From Treponema succinifaciens DSM 2489 (GTDB lineage Bacteria > Spirochaetota > Spirochaetia > Treponematales > Treponemataceae): a stretch of DNA of 64,000 bases. A program made the translations under genes and the position numbers. This document shows, one piece after another, positions 1-7,596 of this stretch. Each line of letters opens with the position of its first letter. Position 1 is the first letter of the stretch. The notes under the pieces were generated by a model. The model worked only from the letters and a program-made list of their open reading frames with translations. It did not search any database and was not told where the DNA came from. The DNA lies in the NCBI RefSeq assembly GCF_000195275.1, contig NC_015385.1, positions 186,001 to 250,000 of the forward strand. The letters are read 5' to 3'.

Positions 1-1081
1 CGGAAAAGCTCCAAGGACTGTTCTTGTTCTTGGTTGCTCTACAGGCTATGGACTTGCAAGCAGAATTACAGCAGCTTTTGAATATGGAGCTGACACAATC
101 GGAGTTTCATTTGAAAAGCAGCCTACACAGGTAAAAGGCGGAACTCCCGGCTGGTACAACAACATGGCATTTGACAAGGCCGCAGAAAAAGCCGGATTAA
201 AGACAAAGACTTTCAATGCGGACGCTTACAGCGATGAATGCCGCGCGGAAGTTATAAAGCAGCTTAAAGACTGGGGCGCAAAAGCTGACCTTGTTATTTA
301 TTCTTTGGCAAGTCCTGTCCGCACAGATCCTGATACAAAAGTTATGTACCGTTCAGTAATCAAGCCTATTAATCAGGTTTATTCTGGAGCATCTCTTGAT
401 ATGATGACTGGAAAAATTACTCAGGCTTCAACACAGCCGGCGGAAGGAGATGAAATTCCGAACACTGTAAAAGTAATGGGCGGCGAAGACTGGGAAAGAT
501 GGATTAAGCAGCTTTCAGAGGCAGATGTTCTTGCAGACGGATGCCGCACTTTGGCTTATTCTTACATCGGACCTTCTCTTTCTCATCCAATTTACCGCGA
601 CGGAACAATCGGCGAGGCAAAAAAAGACTTGGAAAAACGCGCGCACAATATTGACGCTGCTCTTAAGGCAAAAGGAGGAGCTGCTTATGTAAGTGTTAAC
701 AAGGGACTTATTACACGTTCATCTTCAGTTATACCGATTATCACACAGTACCTTGGAGTTCTTTTCAAGATTATGAAGAAGCAGGGAACTCACGAAGGAT
801 GCATTGAACAGATGGAGCGTTTGTTTGCTGAGCGCCTTTACACTGCCGACGGAAAGGTTCCTGTAGATTCAGAAAATAGAATCCGCATGGATGACTGGGA
901 AATGGATCCAAAAGTTCAGGATGAAGTGAACAAAGTTATGCCGGCTGTTACAGAAGAAAATGTAAACGAGCTTGTTGACTTGGACGGAATCCGCCACGAC
1001 TTCCTGATTATAAATGGCTTCGATGTTGATGGTGTTGACTACAACAAAGAAGTTACTGATATGTCAAAAATAGAATACTAG
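1..1081 (+). CDS. fabV: trans-2-enoyl-CoA reductase (NADH), FabV/Ter family, 5' truncated
   Basis: The frame is open from base 2 to the stop at 1079-1081, so the N-terminus lies outside the window; the first ATG at 164 is internal. The visible start, GKAPRTVLVLGCSTGYGLAS, is the nucleotide-binding region of the FabV/Ter family, followed by the WYNN and DAYSDECR segments. The catalytic Y-x8-K motif is present (tyrosine of HPIYRDGTIGEAK with the final lysine). The family reduces trans-2-enoyl-CoA or enoyl-ACP with NADH, in fatty acid synthesis or, as described for Treponema denticola Ter, towards butyryl-CoA. Only a short N-terminal piece is missing. The family assignment is secure; the physiological route is inferred. 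Confidence 0.95.
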   Translation, partial: GKAPRTVLVLGCSTGYGLASRITAAFEYGADTIGVSFEKQPTQVKGGTPGWYNNMAFDKAAEKAGLKTKTFNADAYSDECRAEVIKQLKDWGAKADLVIYSLASPVRTDPDTKVMYRSVIKPINQVYSGASLDMMTGKITQASTQPAEGDEIPNTVKVMGGEDWERWIKQLSEADVLADGCRTLAYSYIGPSLSHPIYRDGTIGEAKKDLEKRAHNIDAALKAKGGAAYVSVNKGLITRSSSVIPIITQYLGVLFKIMKKQGTHEGCIEQMERLFAERLYTADGKVPVDSENRIRMDDWEMDPKVQDEVNKVMPAVTEENVNELVDLDGIRHDFLIINGFDVDGVDYNKEVTDMSKIEY

Positions 1082-1110
1082 ATTTTTTTCTATTATATAT
1101 ACTAAAAAAA

Positions 1111-1162
1111 TCCTTGACAATCTGAATTTTGTAATTTAACCTTATTGTCAAGGAGTTTTTTT
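1111..1162 (+). promoter_or_regulatory. overlapping promoter, inverted repeat / terminator and ribosome-binding site before the xylanase
   Basis: TCCTTGACAAT (1111-1121) and ATTGTCAAGGA (1144-1154) form a perfect 11-bp inverted repeat followed by seven Ts. It therefore reads as an intrinsic terminator for fabV. The left arm contains a TTGACA -35 box (1114-1119) with TAACCT 17 bases downstream, and the right arm contains the AAGGAG ribosome-binding site of the next gene. In a read-through transcript the hairpin would hide this site; a transcript from the local promoter would lack the left arm. Confidence 0.6.
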
Positions 1163-2176
1163 GTGAAAAATCAAATACACTTTTTTATTGCGTTATTTTT
1201 TACTGTACTTCTTTGTTCCTGTGGAAAATCCTTTAAATATGCCGCAAAAGACAACGGTTTTTATTCCGGAATGGCGGTTACTGTAGGGGATATTTTTAAT
1301 CCTGAAACTATAAAAATATTGCAGAATGATTGTTCCATCATTGTTTATGAAAATAGCATGAAGTGGGCAAATTTAAGACCTAATAAAAATTTTTGGAACT
1401 GGAATGACATTGATTCTCTTGTAGAATTTGCAGAAAAAAATAATATGCGTGTAAAATGGCATACACTCTTTTGGCATCAGCAAAATTCCCCTTTTGTTTC
1501 AAGTTCATGGACAAGAGAACAGGCTATACAAATGATGAATGAACATATTGAGACAATCATGTCGCGCTATAAAGGAAAAATTGCAGAATATGATGTTGTT
1601 AATGAAATGTTCAATGAAGATGGTTCTATGCGTCAAAATATATGGTACAAAACTATTGGCGCAGACTATATTGAACTTGCTCTTAAAAAAGCACATCAGG
1701 TAGATCCAGATGCGAAATTGCTTTTAAATGAATTTAATAATGAAGAAAAAGGGCATCCAAAAGCAGATGCCATGTATAATCTAGTTAAAAATTTAAAAGA
1801 GCGAGGAATTCCTATTGACGGTGTTGGAATGCAGCTCCATCTTGATGCAAGAATAAGTTATAGCGAAGATGCAATCCGTCAGAATATCCAGCGTTATGAA
1901 GACTTGGGCATTGCAGTGTCTTTTAGTGAAGTTGATGTAAGAATTCCAATCGAGAATTCAAAAGCCTATGAAAGTGCTCAGGAAAATATTTATCTTATGC
2001 TTTATAAAATAGCAAGCGAAATGCCAAATGTTACAAGCTTTATTACTTGGGGAATTTCTGATAAGCATAGCTGGGTTCCTTATACTTTTCCGGGAACAGG
2101 AAATGCATTGCTTTATGATGAGGACTTTAAGCCAAAACCAGTCTATAATGAAATTCTTAAAGAATTAAAAAAATAG
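1163..2176 (+). CDS. endo-1,4-beta-xylanase, GH10, lipoprotein
   Basis: A 337-residue protein that starts with a lipoprotein signal ending in LLCSC, so it should be exported and lipid-anchored. The rest is a single GH10 barrel. The acid/base glutamate is in DVVNE (about E148) and the nucleophile in SFSEVD (about E256); the conserved WHTLFWHQQ segment is also present. GH10 enzymes cut the xylan backbone with retention. GTG at 1163 is preferred over the upstream TTG at 1145 because AAGGAG lies seven bases before it and the signal peptide begins there. The gene is more AT-rich than fabV, which may mean separate acquisition. There is no carbohydrate-binding module. Confidence 0.93.
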   Translation: MKNQIHFFIALFFTVLLCSCGKSFKYAAKDNGFYSGMAVTVGDIFNPETIKILQNDCSIIVYENSMKWANLRPNKNFWNWNDIDSLVEFAEKNNMRVKWHTLFWHQQNSPFVSSSWTREQAIQMMNEHIETIMSRYKGKIAEYDVVNEMFNEDGSMRQNIWYKTIGADYIELALKKAHQVDPDAKLLLNEFNNEEKGHPKADAMYNLVKNLKERGIPIDGVGMQLHLDARISYSEDAIRQNIQRYEDLGIAVSFSEVDVRIPIENSKAYESAQENIYLMLYKIASEMPNVTSFITWGISDKHSWVPYTFPGTGNALLYDEDFKPKPVYNEILKELKK

Positions 2177-2185
2177 ATAAAAGCT

Positions 2186-2212
2186 CCCCGGAAATATCCG
2201 GGGATTTTTTTT
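2186..2212 (+). terminator. intrinsic terminator after the xylanase
   Basis: CCCCGGA (2186-2192) pairs with TCCGGGG (2197-2203), followed by a run of eight Ts. It lies between convergent genes and its T-run abuts the stop codon of the minus-strand gene. Confidence 0.9.
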
Positions 2213-3356
2213 AGAATACAACGCAGACACCAGCCCCAATGGAATTTTTTCTTCTGTCGGTATCTGTGGAAATGTCGCCGTATACAGTCGCGGTAAATCC
2301 TTTTGCAATTTCAAAGTCAGCACGAGGAATTATGTTCGCATAAGTGTCTGTGTCTCCTTTGTACCGGCTGTCAAAAATTCTGATTGTGCTTTCAACGCTG
2401 AATGAAAGGCTGTCTAGTAAGTTATATTTTACCGCTGGAATTATAGAGAAGAAATTCAAAGTGTCGCCGTCTTTGTCTGTGTAAGTTTCGTCTTTAAAAT
2501 GCTGATAGCTTGCGATTCCCAACAGCAGTTTGTCAATTCCTGTGTATTCAATGTTTTCAACAAAAACAAACTGGGCTGATTTCATTTTTTGAATTTCAGC
2601 TTTTCCCATTCTGAATTCGTTTCGTGTTTTTTGCTTTTGGTAAATTCCTTCCGCGCTGAATTTAATTCCGTTTGCAAACTTCAAATTTACATTTGCGTAT
2701 CCGGCTCCAGCTGCGGCAATTGCTCCTCTAAAGCTAAAGAAATCTTTTGTGAAATTTATTCCGCCTACAAATGCGTTTTTTCCGAATTCTTTTGTTCCAT
2801 TATCATAGCCGTTTTTTCTCGGATAAAATTTTTCACCTTTTGAATATGAATACAAATAGTCTTGAACTATTGCTCCGCCGATTTTCAGTTCAGGCATAAT
2901 TGAATAAACTGCATAGCCTCCAGTTTTTTTTGTGATAAATGTGAATTGCTCAAATCCTGTTGAAGTAAAAAACATATCTTTTATTCTTCCGCCAGAAACA
3001 AAAAGCTTTTGGTCAAGAAATTTTCCCCAGGCGTTTGCATAAGTTATCTGTTTGTCGCTGAAGGCGATTTTGTCAAATGAACCTGCATATTGGTATCTTA
3101 TACTTGCCCCGAATTTTTTTTCTGTTCCAAAGAATTCGCCGTCAAGCCTTATGCGGGAAAATTCATCATCGCCAAAATAATCGCCCTTTGTCCAAGTTGC
3201 CGCGGAAAATGAATTGATGTCGTCATTGTCTTCGCCTTTTGCGCCGTCAAATGCAGTTGAAATTCCAGAGCGGACATGGCCGGAAAGTTTAAAAGTCTGA
3301 GCGGAAACAAAGACCGATGCGCCCGCCAGAATTGCTAAAAGAAAATATTTTTTCAT
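2211..3356 (-). CDS. outer-membrane beta-barrel protein, treponemal porin-like, function unknown
   Basis: About 381 residues with a classical signal peptide (MKKYFLLAILAGASVFVSAQ) and then many alternating aromatic/polar strands (for example FGASIRYQYAGSF, LDGEFFGTEKKF) ending in GAGVCVVF, as expected for a barrel with a C-terminal closing strand. No enzyme motif is visible. The start at 3356 is chosen over the upstream start at 3407 because the signal peptide begins here and AGAGG sits about eight bases upstream on this strand. Similar proteins are common in Treponema. A porin or adhesin role is inference. Confidence 0.65.
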   Translation of the reverse strand: MKKYFLLAILAGASVFVSAQTFKLSGHVRSGISTAFDGAKGEDNDDINSFSAATWTKGDYFGDDEFSRIRLDGEFFGTEKKFGASIRYQYAGSFDKIAFSDKQITYANAWGKFLDQKLFVSGGRIKDMFFTSTGFEQFTFITKKTGGYAVYSIMPELKIGGAIVQDYLYSYSKGEKFYPRKNGYDNGTKEFGKNAFVGGINFTKDFFSFRGAIAAAGAGYANVNLKFANGIKFSAEGIYQKQKTRNEFRMGKAEIQKMKSAQFVFVENIEYTGIDKLLLGIASYQHFKDETYTDKDGDTLNFFSIIPAVKYNLLDSLSFSVESTIRIFDSRYKGDTDTYANIIPRADFEIAKGFTATVYGDISTDTDRRKNSIGAGVCVVF

Positions 3357-3416
3357 AGAAAACCTCTTATGTTGCCTTATGCTAACGATTTTGCCATTGC
3401 TATTCAACTATTCAAA

Positions 3417-3631
3417 CAGGGCAAACGCATTATAAATGTATTCAGCATAAAACTGGCTCCCAGTCACGGTTTTGTGGTTCAAAATCGCGCAATAATGCGC
3501 TACACGCTGGTTGTTGCAAAATAACTATAGAATTGCCCGCTCACGCGGTCGCAACAATCAGAGTGTTTTTGCCCCGGGAACCGTTCCTTCGCGCAAACTT
3601 TAATTAAATTATTTATAATGCGTTTGCCTTG
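3417..3631. mobile_element. non-autonomous inverted-repeat element (MITE-like), long copy
   Basis: GGCAAACGCATTATAAAT (3420-3437) is exactly inverted at 3611-3628. Just outside lie CAG on the left and TTG on the right, then a perfect 10-bp direct repeat ACTATTCAAA (3407-3416 and 3632-3641), which looks like a target-site duplication. There is no coding capacity. The interior matches the copy at 16864-16964 in inverted orientation, except for about 114 extra bases (roughly 3472-3585) that contain their own inverted repeat (CTGGTTGTTGC / GCAACAATCAG). It occupies most of the gap between the barrel gene and the LacI gene. Confidence 0.8.
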
Positions 3632-3691
3632 ACTATTCAAAAAACTTAGGCTTCCAATATTTATTCAAGTTGTTTATAATTTATATTTAGC

Positions 3692-3723
3692 TGTCATTAT
3701 CGGGCTTGATCCGGTAATAATCT
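3692..3723. repeat. dispersed hairpin repeat (TGTCATT...AATCT family)
   Basis: TGTCATTATCGGGCTTGATC is followed by a partly complementary CCGGTAATAATCT. This is one member of a family with conserved ends and a variable stem that recurs at least eight more times in this window. It lies about 30 bases upstream of the LacI-family gene. Confidence 0.7.
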
Positions 3724-3752
3724 GCTATAAAATCGAACCTTAAGGTGAAAAT

Positions 3753-4775
3753 ATGAAATCTGCGGTTACTCAAAACGATGTCGCAAAAGAAGCCGGCGTA
3801 ACACGGAGCATGGTAAGCTATGTTATAAGTGGAAACTCTGACCGTTCAGTTGCTCCGGAAACACGCAAAAGAATTTTGGATGCAATTGAACGTCTTGGCT
3901 ACAGACCGAACAAGGCGGCTCAGGCTTTGCAGCAAGGCGATGTTGGTTTTGCAGCGAATAAGATAGGCGTTGTCCTTTGTACCTCTGAAACTTTTTTGCG
4001 TCCGTACTATGCGGAAATTCTTTCTGGAATCCACATTGAAGCGCATAAGCAGAATTTTCAAGTGAGCTTTATAAGGTTTTTCCATGAGCTGAAAAATCCG
4101 GTTTTGTTTAACAGTTTGATTCACGAAGAGGAAATCGGCGGACTGATTCTTGTTGCTACAGACCAATGCCTGAAAACTGACGAAGATAAAAAAATCATCG
4201 CCAAAATAAAAGAGCGTCTTTCTAAAATTGTCTGCGTTGAATTTCAGTATGAAGGCTTAAGCAGCGTTATGTTTGACAGACAGGCTACTGCACAGCGGGC
4301 AACAGAATATTTGATTCAAAAAGGTTTTTCCGAGATTGGATATATTGGCGAGGACGATGATCGAGTGCATGGAGTTCAGCTTGCTTTGTCTGAAAAAAAT
4401 CTTGATGCAAAACGTGACAATTTTTTTATTGCCGAAACTTTTGACATGAGCGGCGGATTCAATGCAATCGATTCTTTTCCAGCTGATAAAAAAATTCCAC
4501 GCGCAATTGTCTGCGGTTCTGATGAAGTTGCGATTGGAGTTCTTCGCGGCTTGAGCAAAAAAAATATTTCAGTTCCGAATGATGTTGCAATAATCAGCAT
4601 AGACAATATTGAAATTTCAGAATACACGTGTCCGCCCTTGACCACGATGAATGTACAGAAAAAAGCGATGGGCGAACAGGCTGTAAAAATGATTGTTTCT
4701 GGAACAGCAGGAAAAGATGAATGTGCGCTTAAAATTATGCTTCCGTCTTCTCTTATTGTCCGTGAGTCTTGCTAG
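3753..4775 (+). CDS. LacI-family transcriptional regulator
   Basis: 340 residues. Residues 5-60 are a LacI-type helix-turn-helix and hinge (TQNDVAKEAGVTRSMVSYVI, then RKRILDAIERLGYRPNKAAQAL). The remainder is a periplasmic-binding-protein-like effector domain (GEDDDRVHGVQLAL, VCGSDEVAIGVLRGLS, PPLTTM). Such proteins normally repress sugar-use genes and are released by a sugar. AAGGTG precedes the ATG. No adjacent sugar operon reveals the ligand; the xylanase at 1163 is a possible target but is separated by the barrel gene. The 3' end overlaps queH on the other strand by 23 bases. Confidence 0.93.
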   Translation: MKSAVTQNDVAKEAGVTRSMVSYVISGNSDRSVAPETRKRILDAIERLGYRPNKAAQALQQGDVGFAANKIGVVLCTSETFLRPYYAEILSGIHIEAHKQNFQVSFIRFFHELKNPVLFNSLIHEEEIGGLILVATDQCLKTDEDKKIIAKIKERLSKIVCVEFQYEGLSSVMFDRQATAQRATEYLIQKGFSEIGYIGEDDDRVHGVQLALSEKNLDAKRDNFFIAETFDMSGGFNAIDSFPADKKIPRAIVCGSDEVAIGVLRGLSKKNISVPNDVAIISIDNIEISEYTCPPLTTMNVQKKAMGEQAVKMIVSGTAGKDECALKIMLPSSLIVRESC

Positions 4776-5412
4776 AATTTTCTGCGGAAAAAATGCAGCC
4801 GCAGTATTGCTGCCGGTAAAGTGAAAATTCTTTGCTAAGCTCAAGGCTTCTAAGAAAACCGCCTTTCTTTTTAAAGTCAGAAAAAAGCCACTTTGGTTTT
4901 CCGTTTGCGCATTCAGAAAGTTCTTTTCCAATTTGATTTATTTTTTCTGAATCCTTAAAAGGACTTATTGAAAGTGTTGTGCAAAAATAATCAAAATTGT
5001 TTTTTTTCGCAAATTCAAAAGCTCTCTTTAACCTGAATTCGTAGCATCTTCTGCATCGCTCACCTTTTTCTGGTTCTTTTGCAAGTTCTGGATTTTCCTT
5101 GATTTTTATTGCGTCATAGAATTCCTGCGGAATATAATAATCTTCCACAAGCTTTACAGAATTTTCTTTTGCTGGAAAAAATTCAGGAAGAAATTTTTTT
5201 AGTTCTTCAAGCCGTCTTTTGTATTCTTCATCTGGAAAAATATTCGGATTATAATACAAGATTGTTATATCAAAAAATGAAGCAAGAAATTCCAAAACAT
5301 AAGATGAACAAGGCGCGCAGCAAGCATGAAGCAGAAGCTTTGGTCTGTTTTCTATTGGAATATTTTTTTCTAGCAATGAAAGAATTTTTTCAAGTTCAAT
5401 CTGATAATTCAT
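4753..5412 (-). CDS. queH: epoxyqueuosine reductase QueH
   Basis: 219 residues. The family signature HACCAPC is at 29-35, a second cysteine pair CRRC at 120-123, and YCGC near the C-terminus (about 203). These cysteines bind the iron-sulphur cluster and metal of QueH, which carries out the last step of queuosine synthesis in tRNA, reducing epoxyqueuosine. KLLLHACCAPCSSYVLEFLA and TTLSISPFKDSEKI are typical of the family (formerly DUF208). It ends two bases before the broken kinase-like gene, so the two could share a transcript. The length is normal. Confidence 0.93.
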   Translation of the reverse strand: MNYQIELEKILSLLEKNIPIENRPKLLLHACCAPCSSYVLEFLASFFDITILYYNPNIFPDEEYKRRLEELKKFLPEFFPAKENSVKLVEDYYIPQEFYDAIKIKENPELAKEPEKGERCRRCYEFRLKRAFEFAKKNNFDYFCTTLSISPFKDSEKINQIGKELSECANGKPKWLFSDFKKKGGFLRSLELSKEFSLYRQQYCGCIFSAENSSKTHGQ

Positions 5413-5414
5413 TT

Positions 5415-6292
5415 TTAGATGCCCAATATTTTTAATTTTTTTTCAAAAGTGCGGACTGTTATTTCAGAAGTTTTTTGATAGACTTCGCCATCCGTGTGCA
5501 GCCAAAGCGGAATTGTTGTCTTGAATGTTGCGCTTGAAAATTCTATTAAATTTATTCCGGGAAAAATTCCGTGCAGTCCAAAAAATGCAGTTGGCAATGC
5601 AAAAAGAATTCCCGGAACTGTTTTGTTGTTCACAATGCACAAATTCATATTTCCGTCTGATGGATTTGCTTTTGGACAGAATTTAAATCCGCCGCCTTCA
5701 TAACGATGAACCATTGAAGCCGCAAAAAGAAATTTTGGAAGGATAAGTTTTTTACCATTGTCAAATTCAACTGTGCAATCCGCCTTTGGAGCATGTATAA
5801 TCTGATTCAGTGCGATTGCAAGATATGTCAATTTTCCAAGCCCGAATTTGTTCAAGTTTCTTTTTATAAATGAATGTGAAGATTTTTGGCAGACCGCCGC
5901 ATCAAATCCCAAGCCTGCGCTTACAACAAATTTTCTTTTTGTTTTTTCTGCAATTACTTCGCCTAAATCAAATTCGGCTGGCTTTGTTGCTGAAAGAATT
6001 TTTTCAAGGCATTTTTTCACTGACTTTGAAATTTTCATGTCGCGCGCAAAATCGTTCCTTGAACCGCGTCATTTAAAGTTCCATCTCCGCCAAGAATTAC
6101 AATTGTGCAGTTTTTTTCCGCTGAAGATTTTCCGCTGATTTTGGAACATATTTTTGTAACGTCTCCATGCTCTTTTGAAAATTCAACATCGTATAGAATT
6201 TTTCTTGAAATCAAAACAGGCTCAATTTTCCTTTTCCATAAACGGAGCCCTTTCCCTGAGCGCGAAACTGGATTTACAATAAAATGAAACAT
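5415..6292 (-). pseudogene. diacylglycerol / lipid kinase-like gene, broken by a small deletion and frameshift
   Basis: The N-terminal piece (MFHFIVNPVSRSGKG ... ILGGDGTLNDAVQG) and the C-terminal piece (NDFARDMKIS ... VVSAGLGFDAAVC ... LHTDGEV) are the two halves of one YegS/DgkB-type lipid kinase, in different frames. Intact relatives have about 20 residues between GGDGTLN and the (T/S)GNDFAR loop; here they are missing and both frames run through the same 14 bases at 6054-6067. On this strand GCGGTTCAAGGAAC reads AVQG in the upstream frame and GSRND in the downstream frame. This suggests a deletion between two similar short sequences. The ATG at 6292 is preferred to the TTG at 6310. The enzyme is probably non-functional unless this is an assembly error. 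Confidence 0.82.
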
Positions 6293-6380
6293 TAAAAAAG
6301 AATAGCACAAAAATTCAAAAACGTCAGCGGATTGTTTTTTTCTTTTTCCTCTGATAAAATAAAATTGTAACGATGATTAC

Positions 6381-6440
6381 GTTGTGATGACTGTCGGTTG
6401 AATCCCACAACCTAACGAGCCTACGAACGCTCCTATCACT
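6381..6440 (+). ncRNA. candidate structured 5' leader upstream of the EIIC-like gene
   Basis: GTTGTG (6381-6386) can pair with CACAAC (6406-6411), while GGTTG (6396-6400) can pair with CAACC (6408-6412), so the two are mutually exclusive. A second hairpin is GAGC (6417-6420) with GCTC (6429-6432). The region is less AT-rich than its surroundings and ends about 45 bases before the ATG. I could not match it to a known riboswitch class; a structured leader is inference from pairing only. Confidence 0.35.
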
Positions 6441-6484
6441 GCATTTCCAAGTAAGCAATCTAAAAAATTTTTAAAGGACTCTTT

Positions 6485-7549
6485 ATGAACAAGTATGTGA
6501 AACGCTACTTAATCGATGCGATGGGCGGAATGGCGCAAGGACTTTTTGCGTCCCTTTTGATCGGAACAATTGTCAAGACTTTGGGACAGCAGCTGCTTAG
6601 GCTTGGAGCAAATCCTGTTTTTGAATTTTTTGTTTCAGCAGGAAACTTTGCCTGTGAAGCTCATGTTGTTGGCGCGGCGATGGCTGTTGGAATTGGATAT
6701 GCGATGGGAGCTTCTTCCCTTGTCTTGTTTACTCTTGTTGCTGTTGGCGCGGCTGCAAATGTTTCTGGCGGAGCTGGAGGACCTCTTGCAGTTCTTATAA
6801 TTGCAGTTCTTTCATGCGAGTGCGGAATGCTTGTAAGCAAAAAAACAAAAGTTGACATAATTGTAACTCCTTTGGTTACTATTGCGGCTGGAGTTTTTTT
6901 TACTTTGCTTTTTGCAAGCCATATTGGAAAAGCTGCCTATTCCTTTGGAAATTTAATCATGTGGGCGACAACATTAAAGCCTTTCCTGATGGGAATTCTT
7001 ATTTCTGTAATTGTCGGAATTCTTTTGACTCTTCCGGTAAGTTCTGCGGCGGTTTGCGCGGCTCTTGGACTTACAGGACTTGCTGGCGGAGCTGCTGTTG
7101 CTGGCTGTTGCGCTCAAATGGTTGGTTTTGCAGTTATGAGTTTTAAAGAAAACAGCTGGAGCGGAATTTTATCCCAGGGACTTGGAACTTCAATGCTTCA
7201 GATGCCTAATATTGTAAAAAATCCACGGATATGGATTCCGCCTACGCTTGCTTCTGTTATAACAGGTCCGATTGCGACTTGTGTTTTCAAAATGCAAATG
7301 AATGGAGCTGCGGTTTCAAGTGGAATGGGAACTTGCGGACTTGTAGGGCAGATTGGAATAATAACAGGCTGGTTTGAGCCTTCACAAGCTGCGGTCGCGC
7401 ATGGAGCTGTTGCAGTTTTACCAGGAATTTTTGACTGGCTTGGGCTTGCTCTTGTTTGCTTTGTTCTTCCGGCGATTTTTTCTGTGCTATTTTGTTCCAT
7501 ATTAAGAAAAATTGGCTGGATAAAAGACGGAGATTTGTTTCTTCAGTAA
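6485..7549 (+). CDS. EIIC-like membrane protein (PTS_EIIC_2 family)
   Basis: 354 residues, almost entirely hydrophobic, with about eight to ten membrane segments. Glycine- and alanine-rich helices (VGAAMAVGIGYAMGAS, GAAANVSGGAGGPLAVLII, LTGLAGGAAVAGCCAQ) and the conserved SSGMGTCGLVGQIG segment match the PTS_EIIC_2 family, annotated as sugar PTS IIC-like proteins. No EIIA, EIIB or HPr gene lies nearby, so sugar phosphorylation cannot be assumed. A weak AAAGGA site lies nine bases upstream of the ATG, and a possible structured leader (6381-6440) could control it. The substrate is unknown. Confidence 0.75.
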   Translation: MNKYVKRYLIDAMGGMAQGLFASLLIGTIVKTLGQQLLRLGANPVFEFFVSAGNFACEAHVVGAAMAVGIGYAMGASSLVLFTLVAVGAAANVSGGAGGPLAVLIIAVLSCECGMLVSKKTKVDIIVTPLVTIAAGVFFTLLFASHIGKAAYSFGNLIMWATTLKPFLMGILISVIVGILLTLPVSSAAVCAALGLTGLAGGAAVAGCCAQMVGFAVMSFKENSWSGILSQGLGTSMLQMPNIVKNPRIWIPPTLASVITGPIATCVFKMQMNGAAVSSGMGTCGLVGQIGIITGWFEPSQAAVAHGAVAVLPGIFDWLGLALVCFVLPAIFSVLFCSILRKIGWIKDGDLFLQ

Positions 7550-7596
7550 AATTTAATTCTTCTAAATTTTAATGCTGAAGTGCCGATAAAAAGACC

